Positions 1-9,695 of a DNA stretch of 64,000 bases are shown piece after piece. How positions within the stretch are numbered: the stretch's first letter is position 1; each line of letters opens with the position of its first letter. The position numbers and the translations under genes were made by a program. The notes beneath the pieces were generated by a model, which was not told the origin of the DNA, ran no database searches, and saw only the letters and a program-made list of their open reading frames with translations. The DNA is from Marichromatium gracile (GTDB lineage Bacteria; Pseudomonadota; Gammaproteobacteria; Chromatiales; Chromatiaceae): the NCBI RefSeq assembly GCF_004343155.1, contig NZ_SMDC01000001.1, positions 372,001-436,000 of the forward strand. The letters run 5' to 3'.

Positions 1-2
1 TC

Positions 3-2004
<2,002 letters not shown>

Positions 2005-2012
<8 letters not shown>

Positions 2013-3471
2013 GCCGACCGGTTTCATGGAATACGACCGTCGCGACCGGCGCTACGAGCCGGCCGGCGATCGCGTCGTCCACTACAACGAGTTCGTCATC
2101 CCGCTGACCGAGGCCGAGGTCAGCGAACAGGGTGCGCGCTGCATGGACTGTGGCATCCCCTTCTGTCACCAGGGGTGCCCGGTCAACAACATCATCCCGG
2201 ACTGGAACGATCTGGCCTATCGGGGTGACTGGCAGGCGGCCATCGAGGTGCTGCACTCGACCAACAACTTCCCCGAGTTCACCGGTCGAATCTGTCCCGC
2301 GCCCTGCGAGGCCTCGTGCACGCTCAACCTCGAGGACACCCCGGTGGCGATCAAGACCATCGAGTGTGCGATCGTCGACAAGGCCTGGGAGGAGGGCTGG
2401 ATCAAGCCCCAGGTGCCCGAGCGGCGTACCGGCAAGCGGGTCGCCGTGGTCGGTTCCGGCCCGGCGGGCCTGGCCGCCGCGCAGCAGCTCGCGCGCGCCG
2501 GCCACAAGGTCTCGCTCTACGAGAAGGAAGACCGCATCGGCGGCCTGCTGCGCTACGGCATCCCCGACTTCAAGCTCAACAAGCAGTTGATCGATCGGCG
2601 CATGGCGCAGATGCGTACCGAGGGCGTGGAGTTCCACACCAACGCCCACATCGGTGTCGACATCTCGGTCGCCCAGCTGCGCGATGAGTACGATGCGGTG
2701 GTGCTGGCCGGCGGCTCGGAGAAGCCGCGCGACCTCGACGTGCCCGGTCGCAGCTTCGCCGGCATCCACTTCGCGATGGACTTCCTCACCCGCAACAGCA
2801 AGCGGGTGCAGGGCTCCCACGTCCCCGACGACGACTTCATCAGCGCCGAGGGCAAGCACGTGGTGGTCATCGGTGGTGGTGATACCGGTTCGGACTGCAT
2901 CGGCACCTCCAACCGTCACGGCGCCAAGTCGGTCACCCAGGTCGAGATCCTCGACCGTCCGCCGGAGCGCGAGGACAAGTCGCTGACCTGGCCCAACTGG
3001 CCCAACCGCATGCGCACCTCCTCCTCCCAGGAAGAGGGCTGCGAGCGGATGTGGAACGTCGCCACCAAGGGCTTCGTCGGTGATGCCAACGGTCAGGTGA
3101 CCGGGGTGCGCTACAACCTGGTGCGCTGGGAGCGTGACGCCGACGGTCGCTGGCAGATGCACGACGTCCCCGGCACCGAGGGCGAGCTCAAGGCCGATCT
3201 GGTGCTGCTGGCGATGGGCTTCGTCCACCCGGTCCACGAGGGCATGCTCGCCGAGCTGCGCGACGAGGCCGGGCTCGAGCTCGACGCCCGCGGTAACGTC
3301 AAGGGCACCACCGAGGGTCCCGAGGCCTATCGCACCAGCGTCGACGGCGTGTTCGCCGCCGGCGACATGCGTCGCGGCCAGTCGCTGGTGGTGTGGGCGA
3401 TCCGCGAGGGCCGTCAGTGCGCCCGCGCCGTCGACGAGTGGCTGATGGGCTGCTCCGACCTGCCGCGCTGA
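2005..3471 (+). CDS. gltD: Glutamate synthase (NADPH) small subunit
   Basis: Beta subunit, 488 residues, which passes electrons from NADPH through FAD and Fe-S clusters to GltB. The N-terminus carries the two cysteine clusters expected for the [4Fe-4S] centres ([14 protein letters not shown] near residue 48 and CPAPCEASC near 99). An FAD-binding GSGPAG motif follows near residue 151, and a second nucleotide site, GGGDTGSDC, near 292. The ATG at 2005 is chosen because it gives the family N-terminus [12 protein letters not shown]; longer starts would run far into gltB. The gene overlaps gltB by 8 bp and is followed by a strong terminator, so gltBD ends here. Confidence 0.97.
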
Positions 3472-3526
3472 GCGCCGCCGTCCGCCCCGGTCGATCCGGG
3501 GCGAGACGGTCCCCGACCCCAGGAGA

Positions 3527-3550
3527 AGCGGCCCGCGAGGGCCGCTTTTT
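3527..3550 (+). terminator. Rho-independent terminator of gltBD
   Basis: A perfect 8-bp stem, AGCGGCCC / GGGCCGCT, closed by a GCGA tetraloop (GNRA type) and followed directly by five T. It lies 55 bp after the gltD stop and before the next gene. Confidence 0.92.
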
Positions 3551-3637
3551 CGTTGTCCACATCCCGGTCACGGGCAGGGTCTTGTCGGTGCCGGCGAGGT
3601 GATACACTCGATGGCTGAGAACCAACGAGGTATCGCC

Positions 3638-4798
3638 ATGGATCGCCAACAGGCCGCGCGTTTCATGCTCGACTGTCTGCGCAAGATGGTCGCCAAGAAG
3701 GGCTCCGATCTCTTCATCACCGCCGGCTTCCCTCCCGCTTGCAAGATCGACGGCCGTCTCACCCCGATCGGCGATCAGCCGCTGAGCGCGGCGCAGACCA
3801 ACATCCTCGTGCGCTCGATCATGAACGATCGGCAGATCCGCGATTACGACATGCACAAGGAGTGCAACTTCGCGATCCATCCCCAGGACATCGGCCGTTT
3901 CCGCGTCAACGCCTTCGTCCAGCAGGGCAAGGGCGGCGCGGTGCTGCGCACCATCAACGCCCGCATCCCCTCCGCCGCCGAGCTCAAGCTGCCGCCGGTG
4001 CTGCTCGACATCGTCATGGCCAAGCGCGGCATGGTGCTGCTGGTCGGCGGTACCGGTTCGGGCAAGTCGACCTCGCTGGCGGCGATGGTCGGACACCGCA
4101 ACCAGGAAACCTATGGCCACATCGTCACCATCGAGGACCCGGTCGAGTACGTCCATCCCCACGGTAACTGTCTGATCACCCAGCGCGAGGTCGGAGTCGA
4201 TACCGAGAGCTGGGAGGCGGCGCTGGTCAACACCCTGCGCCAGGCCCCGGACGTCATCCTCATCGGCGAGATCCGCAATCGCGAGACCATGGAGCACGCG
4301 ATCAACTTCGCCGAGACCGGCCATCTCTGTCTCTCGACGCTGCACGCCAACAGCGCCAACCAGGCGCTCGATCGCATCATCAACCTCTTCCCCGAGGAGC
4401 GCCGCGCCCAGCTGCTGATGGATCTCTCGCTCAACCTCAAGGCGGTGATCTCGCAGCGCCTGCTGCCCTGCACCGACGGTGGTCGCATCCCCGCCGTCGA
4501 GGTGCTGATCAACTCGCCGCTGATCCAGGACCTGATCTTCAAGGGCGACGTCAGCGGTATCAAGGAGGTGATGAAGCGCTCGCGCGAGCAGGGCATGCAG
4601 ACCTTCGACATGTCGCTGTTCGACCTCTACGAGGCGCGCAAGATCAGCTACGAGGACGCGCTGCGCAACGCCGACTCGATGAACGAGCTGCGGCTGATGA
4701 TCAAGCTCCAGGGACAGGAGGCGCGCGAGAAGGATCATTTCGAGCCGGCCGACGGGCTGTCCATCCTCGGCGACGACGATGAGCCGCCCTTTCGTTAG
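3638..4798 (+). CDS. pilU: PilU-type twitching motility ATPase (first copy)
   Basis: Hexameric PilT/PilU-family ATPase, 386 residues, that powers type IV pilus retraction at the inner membrane. Visible are the N-terminal PAS-like segment (SDLFITAG near 23), Walker A GGTGSGKST at 137-145, the Asp box TIEDPVEY, Walker B-type DVILIGEIR and the His box GHLCLSTLHANSANQALDR. The PilT signature AIRNLIRE is absent, and the C-terminus (GMQTFD, ADSMNELRLMIKL) matches PilU, whose usual length is about 380. The ATG at 3638 has GAGG 8 bases upstream; in-frame starts at 3599 (GTG) and 3611 add residues not found in the family. A second PilU-like gene follows, with no PilT gene in the window. Confidence 0.93.
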   Translation: MDRQQAARFMLDCLRKMVAKKGSDLFITAGFPPACKIDGRLTPIGDQPLSAAQTNILVRSIMNDRQIRDYDMHKECNFAIHPQDIGRFRVNAFVQQGKGGAVLRTINARIPSAAELKLPPVLLDIVMAKRGMVLLVGGTGSGKSTSLAAMVGHRNQETYGHIVTIEDPVEYVHPHGNCLITQREVGVDTESWEAALVNTLRQAPDVILIGEIRNRETMEHAINFAETGHLCLSTLHANSANQALDRIINLFPEERRAQLLMDLSLNLKAVISQRLLPCTDGGRIPAVEVLINSPLIQDLIFKGDVSGIKEVMKRSREQGMQTFDMSLFDLYEARKISYEDALRNADSMNELRLMIKLQGQEAREKDHFEPADGLSILGDDDEPPFR

Positions 4799-4904
4799 GT
4801 GACGGGCTGCCGCTGTCCGGCGAGCGCGGCGCTAGAGGATTGAAACGGCTGGCCGCATCGCGCGCCGCCCGCTGCGGAGGCGCAAGCGCGTCGAGCAAAA
4901 GCCA

Positions 4905-4933
4905 TTGACGCGGAACAAAGATAAATGCATAAG
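4905..4933 (+). promoter_or_regulatory. Candidate sigma-70 promoter before second pilU-like gene
   Basis: TTGACG (4905-4910) and CATAAG (4928-4933) are separated by 17 bp inside a conspicuously AT-rich patch (4905-4965) that stands out from the GC-rich surroundings. It lies about 80 bp before the next start codon. The -10 matches the consensus at four of six positions only. It suggests that the second ATPase can be transcribed separately from the first. Confidence 0.45.
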
Positions 4934-5014
4934 GATATAAGAATTCCTTTATAAGTTAACCTTGCAGTTTCTCCGTCTTCACCCGCGCGTCCGCGCCGAC
5001 CCCCGGAGCCCGAC

Positions 5015-6076
5015 ATGGCGATGGATATCACCCCCTATCTCGAGATGATGATCCGGCACAACGCCTCCGATCTCTTCCTCACCCCGGGTATGCCGGTGAA
5101 GATCAAGATCGAGGGCGTCATCCGCCCGATCGGCGAGACCATGCTCACCCCGACGGTGTGTCGCGAGGCCCTTGCCTCGTTGCTCGATCCGGCCAAGGCG
5201 CGCGAGTTCGAGGAGGAGCTGGAGGTCGACTTCGCCGTCGCGCTCGACAATCGCGCCCGCTTCCGCGTCAACGCCTATCACCAGCGCGGCTACCCCTCGA
5301 TGGTGCTGCGCTATATCCGCACCACGGTCCCCACCTGCGACGAGCTCGGTCTGCCGGCGGTGCTGCCCAAGCTGATCATGCACCGGCGCGGCATCATCCT
5401 CATGGTCGGCGCCACCGGCTCGGGCAAGTCGACCACCCTCGCGGCGATGCTCGATCACCGCAACAGCACTGCCCCGGGCCATATCATCACCATCGAGGAC
5501 CCGATCGAGTTCGTCCATCCGCACAAGCAGTGCATCGTCAGCCAGCGTGAACTCGGGCTCGACACCAAGAGCTATGCCAAGGCGCTCAAGAGCGCGCTGC
5601 GCGAGGCCCCCGATGTGGTGCTGATCGGCGAGATCCGCACCCGCGAGACCATGGAGGCGGCGCTCGAACTGGCCGGTACCGGCCATCTGGCCGTCGCCAC
5701 GCTGCACGCCAACAACGCCTATCAAGCGATGGAGCGCATCATCAACCTGTTCCCCCAGGCGCAGCACAAGACGCTGTTCACCGACCTCTCGGTCTATCTG
5801 CGCGCGATCATCTCGCAGCGCCTGGTACGCACCCAGGCCGGGTCGCGCTGCGCCGCGATCGAGGTCATGGTCAACACCCCGCACATTGCCGACCTGATCC
5901 GCGACGGTCAGGTCGAGGCCCTCGGTCAGGCGATGCAGCAGAGCGGCGAGGAGGGCATCCGCACCTTCGACGACGCCCTGCTCGCGCTCTATCGCGACGG
6001 CACCATCTCGCTGCAGGAAGCACTCGACAACGCCGATTCCGCCGCCAACCTGGAGGCGAGGATCCACTTCGGCTGA
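5015..6076 (+). CDS. PilT/PilU-family type IV pilus ATPase (second copy)
   Basis: A second retraction-type ATPase, 353 residues, in tandem with the PilU above. It has the same architecture: SDLFLTPG near 18, Walker A GATGSGKST at 132-140, TIEDPIEF, DVVLIGEIR and a His box GHLAVATLHANNAYQAMER. Like PilU it lacks the AIRNLIRE motif of PilT, and its C-terminus ends DNADSAANLEARIHFG. It differs from the first copy at many positions, so this is an old duplication and not a recent one. GGAG at 5005-5008, six bases before ATG 5015, fixes the start. Whether it works with the first copy in a mixed motor is not visible from sequence. Confidence 0.9.
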   Translation: MAMDITPYLEMMIRHNASDLFLTPGMPVKIKIEGVIRPIGETMLTPTVCREALASLLDPAKAREFEEELEVDFAVALDNRARFRVNAYHQRGYPSMVLRYIRTTVPTCDELGLPAVLPKLIMHRRGIILMVGATGSGKSTTLAAMLDHRNSTAPGHIITIEDPIEFVHPHKQCIVSQRELGLDTKSYAKALKSALREAPDVVLIGEIRTRETMEAALELAGTGHLAVATLHANNAYQAMERIINLFPQAQHKTLFTDLSVYLRAIISQRLVRTQAGSRCAAIEVMVNTPHIADLIRDGQVEALGQAMQQSGEEGIRTFDDALLALYRDGTISLQEALDNADSAANLEARIHFG

Positions 6077-6206
6077 TCTGGATGGACCCGCGCGCGACCA
6101 CAGCGGTGGCCGGACGCTCCGGCACCCGAACGACCAACCGGCGGCCCAGGGGTCGCCCGCTATCCCGCCCTGGGCACACGGACCGGGGTCTCTCGCGGAG
6201 GAATGG

Positions 6207-7883
6207 ATGATCATCGGACTGGACGTCGGCGGCACGCACGCCGACATCGTCTTGCTCGGCCCCGAGGGGGTGCGCGCGCGCGCCAAGGTCGACACCGACC
6301 CCGACGACCTGGGCGCGACCCTGCTCGAGGCCCTCGACCGGGTGCTGCACGCCACCGAGCCGACGGCGGTGCGCCGGGTGGTGCTGAGCACCACGCTGAC
6401 CACCAACGCGGTGGTCGGCGCCGGTCTCTCCCCGGTGGGGATGCTGGTGTGCGCCGGTCCCGGGGTCGATCCCGCGCTCTATCGCACCGGCGAGCATTAC
6501 GCGGTGGTGCCGGGCGCGATCGATCATCGCGGTCGCGAGATCAGCCCGCTTGATCTCGACGCCGTCGATCTCTGCGCCGAGCGCTTTGCCGCCGCCGGCA
6601 TCCGCTATGTCGGCGTGGTGGGCAAGTTCTCCACCCGCAACCCGGCCCACGAGCTGGGCATCGCCGAGCGTATCGCCGAGCGCTTCGAGCGGGTGTTCAC
6701 CGGCCACCGCGTCTCCGGGCAGCTCAACTTCCCCCGGCGCATCGCCACCACCCATCTCGCCGCCTCGGTCTATCCGCTGCACCGCAACTTCTACGAGGCG
6801 ATCGCCGAGGCGCTGCGCACCCGCGGGGTGAGCGCCCCGGTGCACCTGCTCAAGGCCGATGGCGGCACCCTGTCGCTGGCCGCCTCGCTCGACTCCCCCG
6901 CCGAGACCGTGCTCTCGGGGCCGGCGGCGAGCGTGATGGGGGCCATCCCGGTGGCCTCGCCCGAGGAGGACGTGGTGGTGCTCGACATCGGCGGCACCAC
7001 CACCGAGATCGCCCTGCTCAGCGGCGGTTCGCCGCTGCTCGAACCGCTCGGCATCACCATCGGCGCCACCCGCACCCTGATCCGCGCCCTACTCAGCCGC
7101 TCGATCGGCGTCGGCGGCGACAGCGAGGTGCGCTGTGTCGAGGGCAAGATCACCATCGGTCCACGCCGACTCGGCGCACCGCTGGCGCGCGGCGGACCGG
7201 CGCTCACCCCCACCGACGCGCTGATCGCCCTCGGCGAGAGCGAGCGCGGCGACCCGCAGGTGGCCACCGCCGGGGTGGCCGAGCTCGCTGCCGAACTCGG
7301 CTGCGAGCCGGCGATGGCCGCGCGCGCGGTGATCGATCACGCCTGTCGACGGATCATGGCCGCGGTCGATGGCCTGGTCGATCAGGTCAACGGCAGCCAT
7401 GTCGACACCATCCACGAGCTGCTCGACGGGCATCGCATCCGCCCGGCGCGCATCCTGGTGCTCGGCGGGCCGGCCGAGTCGCTGGCCCCGCACCTGGCGC
7501 GGCGCAGCCAGCTGCCGGTCGAGCTGGTGCCCGATTCGGGGGTGGCCAACGCGATCGGTGCGGCGATGGCGCGCCCGACCGATGCCCTGAGCCTGATCGC
7601 CGACACCGAGCAGGGCTGGGTGAGCTGCTCCGGGAGCGACCGGCAGTGGCGGTGCGATCGGAGTTATCGGCGCGAGCAGGCGCTGGAGCAGGCCCGGGCA
7701 TTGCTCTTCGAGCGTCTCGGTCCCGAGGCCGGGACCCCGGAGCTGGAGGTGGTCGAGGACCTCGAGTTCAACATCGTGCGCGGCTTCTCCACCGTCGGGC
7801 GCAACATCCGTCTGACCCTCCAGGTCAAGCCCGGGCTGCTCGAGCCCTTCACCCCGGAACACGCCAAGGTCGCCGTATGCTGA
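6207..7883 (+). CDS. Hydantoinase/oxoprolinase (HyuA) family protein
   Basis: 558-residue member of the hydantoinase A/oxoprolinase family (ASKHA-fold ATP-binding proteins). The N-terminal nucleotide loop GLDVGGTHADIV (residues 4-15) and the second phosphate loop LDIGGTTTEIAL (about 259-270) are both present. It is shorter than typical HyuA (near 700). Its C-terminal segment (LEVVEDLEFNIVRGFSTVGRN) is not a classic hydantoinase end. Start: GGAGG at 6197-6201, five bases before ATG 6207. It overlaps the next gene, a deacetylase-fold amidohydrolase, by 7 bp, so the two are almost certainly co-translated. No HyuB partner is present and the substrate is unknown; the name reflects the family, not a proven reaction. 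Confidence 0.85.
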   Translation: MIIGLDVGGTHADIVLLGPEGVRARAKVDTDPDDLGATLLEALDRVLHATEPTAVRRVVLSTTLTTNAVVGAGLSPVGMLVCAGPGVDPALYRTGEHYAVVPGAIDHRGREISPLDLDAVDLCAERFAAAGIRYVGVVGKFSTRNPAHELGIAERIAERFERVFTGHRVSGQLNFPRRIATTHLAASVYPLHRNFYEAIAEALRTRGVSAPVHLLKADGGTLSLAASLDSPAETVLSGPAASVMGAIPVASPEEDVVVLDIGGTTTEIALLSGGSPLLEPLGITIGATRTLIRALLSRSIGVGGDSEVRCVEGKITIGPRRLGAPLARGGPALTPTDALIALGESERGDPQVATAGVAELAAELGCEPAMAARAVIDHACRRIMAAVDGLVDQVNGSHVDTIHELLDGHRIRPARILVLGGPAESLAPHLARRSQLPVELVPDSGVANAIGAAMARPTDALSLIADTEQGWVSCSGSDRQWRCDRSYRREQALEQARALLFERLGPEAGTPELEVVEDLEFNIVRGFSTVGRNIRLTLQVKPGLLEPFTPEHAKVAVC

Positions 7884-9190
7884 GTGCCAGACACGAGACC
7901 GGGCTGGTCCTCTTTCCCGCCTTCGACTGGGCGATCGAGGCCACCCACCCCGAACGCGAGGAGCGCCTGCTCTACACCCGCGACCAGATCTGCGAGGAGG
8001 GCCTGCTCGATCTCGAGGGGGTGCGCGAATACCGCCCCGAGCCGGTCTCCGTGGCCGACGTGCAGCGGGTCCACTTCTGCCCGTCCGGGGTCGAGACGGT
8101 GGCCGGCGAGTCGCACCGCATCGCCGCCGGTGGCGCGCTGCGTCTCGCCCGCGCCTGGCACGCCGGCGACATTGAGCGCGGCTTCGCGCTGGTGCGCCCG
8201 CCGGGTCATCACGCCCAGCGGGTGATGCACGGCGGGCGCGGCTTCTGCGCGATCAACAACGAGGCGATCATGATCGAGGCGCTGCGCCAGCAGCACGACA
8301 TCCGCCGCGTCGCCATCATCGACACCGACTGCCATCACGGCGACGGCACCCAGGACATCTACTGGCACGATCCCGACGTGCTCTTCATCTCCATCCATCA
8401 GGACGGTCGCACCCTCTATCCCGGCACCGGCTTCATGGACGAGCAGGGCGGGCCCAACGCGGTCGGTGCCACCGTCAACATCCCGCTGCCGCCGCGCACC
8501 TCCGACGCCGGTTATCTGGAGATCGTGCGCGACACCGTGCTGCCGATCCTCGAGGACTTCGAGCCCGAGCTGGTGATCAACTCCGCCGGTCAGGACAACC
8601 ACTTCGCCGACCCGCTCACCGACATGGACTTCAGCGCCCGTGGCTATGCCGAGCTGACCCGGCTGCTCGCCCCGGACCTGGCGGTGCTCGAGGGCGGCTA
8701 CTCGATCGAGAGCGCGCTGCCCTATATCAACATGGGCATCCTGCTGGCGATGACCGGGCTGGAGAGCGATCATGTCGTCGAGCCCTACCGCCGCCCCTCG
8801 GGCGGGGTGCAGCCCGAGGAGATCACCGAGGCGGTGCGCCGCATCGGCACCCGCACCCGCGCCGTCTGGGCCAAGCGCGAGCAGCGTCAGGCACAGCTCC
8901 ACGCGGTCAGCGACGAGTGTGCCCATCGCACCCGCGAGATCTACTACGACACCATCGACGCCTTCGAGCATCAGCACGAGGCGGTGCGGCTGTGTCGGCA
9001 CTGCGGCGGCGCGCTGCGTATCGCCACCCGCATCGGCGACGGTCCGCAGACGCTCGCCGTCCATGTCCCGCTCTATGCCTGCGACGACTGCCGTCGCGCC
9101 GCGCTGCGCTGGTTCGAGCTGGCGCCCGACGAGGGCTTCGCCGCCGCCTTCCTCCAGGACCGTCCCGCCGATCGTTATCTGATCCGCTGA
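7877..9190 (+). CDS. Histone deacetylase-family amidohydrolase with C-terminal zinc ribbon
   Basis: 437-residue arginase/deacetylase-fold hydrolase of the class II HDAC / acetylpolyamine amidohydrolase group. Catalytic features are intact: the charge-relay His pair in RPPGHH (111-112), zinc ligands D151 and H153 in DTDCHHGDGT, D240 in SAGQD, and Tyr275 in GGY. These predict zinc-dependent removal of an acyl group from an amine. Residues beyond about 310 are an extension with CxxC at 373-376 and CxxC at 402-405, the spacing of a zinc ribbon; ordinary bacterial deacetylases of about 310-370 residues lack this. ATG 7877 overlaps the hydantoinase-like gene by 7 bp. The natural substrate is unknown. 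Confidence 0.87.
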   Translation: MLSARHETGLVLFPAFDWAIEATHPEREERLLYTRDQICEEGLLDLEGVREYRPEPVSVADVQRVHFCPSGVETVAGESHRIAAGGALRLARAWHAGDIERGFALVRPPGHHAQRVMHGGRGFCAINNEAIMIEALRQQHDIRRVAIIDTDCHHGDGTQDIYWHDPDVLFISIHQDGRTLYPGTGFMDEQGGPNAVGATVNIPLPPRTSDAGYLEIVRDTVLPILEDFEPELVINSAGQDNHFADPLTDMDFSARGYAELTRLLAPDLAVLEGGYSIESALPYINMGILLAMTGLESDHVVEPYRRPSGGVQPEEITEAVRRIGTRTRAVWAKREQRQAQLHAVSDECAHRTREIYYDTIDAFEHQHEAVRLCRHCGGALRIATRIGDGPQTLAVHVPLYACDDCRRAALRWFELAPDEGFAAAFLQDRPADRYLIR

Positions 9191-9351
9191 TCGCGATCTT
9201 CCCCCGCCTCGCCCGCTACCGCCGTTCGTCGGCGGTGCACGAGGCGCCTCTCCCCGTTCGACTCCAGGCGCCGGCGTCTCTGCGCCGTCGTGACGGGCGC
9301 TCGTCTGTCTGATCGTCAGCGTCCAGTGTGATATCTGGACGGTGATTTATC

Positions 9352-9401
9352 ATGTTCAACGTTTGCATAAACATGGTTCAGAGTACTAAGCTAATGTTCA
9401 A
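9352..9401 (+). promoter_or_regulatory. Three 21-bp-phased ATG(G)TTCA repeats, candidate operator
   Basis: Three copies of ATG(G)TTCA begin at 9352, 9373 and 9394, exactly 21 bp (two helical turns) apart, in an AT-rich island (about 9340-9425) between GC-rich genes. A TTGCAT hexamer at 9363-9368 lies between the first two copies. The array ends 25 bp before the Xre-type regulator gene. Phased repeats beside a promoter are typical of repressor or activator sites, and the coupled regulator is the natural candidate to bind them; that link is inference. Confidence 0.5.
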
Positions 9402-9425
9402 ATACTAATTAGTGATGTCTGAGAC

Positions 9426-9695
9426 ATGATTACAGCCGCGCAACTTCGTGCCGCCCGCGCCCTGCTGGGCCTCGATCAACGCCGACTGGCCGAGGCGGCG
9501 GCCCTGTCGCTGCCGACCATCCAGCGCATGGAGGCCAGCGACGGCCAGGTGCGCGGCAATGTCGAATCCCTGGTCAAGGTGGTCGAGGCGCTCGATCGGG
9601 CCGGTATCGAGCTGATCGGCGAAGGTGCGGTCAGCGCCGGTGGCGGACGCGGGGTGCGGCTGAAGGTCATGCCGCCGGACGACGATCGTCCATGA
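9426..9695 (+). CDS. Xre-family helix-turn-helix regulator
   Basis: Small protein of 89 residues. Residues 3-60 form a Cro/C1-type helix-turn-helix: QLRAARALLGLDQRRLAEAA, then SLPTIQRMEAS as the recognition helix, and a third helical stretch. The rest is a short tail ending KVMPPDDDRP with no recognisable ligand domain. The TGA overlaps the ATG of the hyfB-like gene as ATGA (9692-9695), so regulator and membrane complex are translationally coupled. An AT-rich region with three phased repeats lies directly upstream. A role as autoregulator of the downstream complex is likely from context but unproven. Confidence 0.85.
   Translation: MITAAQLRAARALLGLDQRRLAEAAALSLPTIQRMEASDGQVRGNVESLVKVVEALDRAGIELIGEGAVSAGGGRGVRLKVMPPDDDRP

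Noticed and set aside
3582-3608. Promoter TTGTCG...TACACT before the first pilU
   Set aside because: The spacer is 15 bp and both hexamers are weak; not listed as a feature.
6203-6205. ATG four bases before the chosen start of the hydantoinase-like gene
   Set aside because: It is in a different frame and only two bases from the Shine-Dalgarno sequence.
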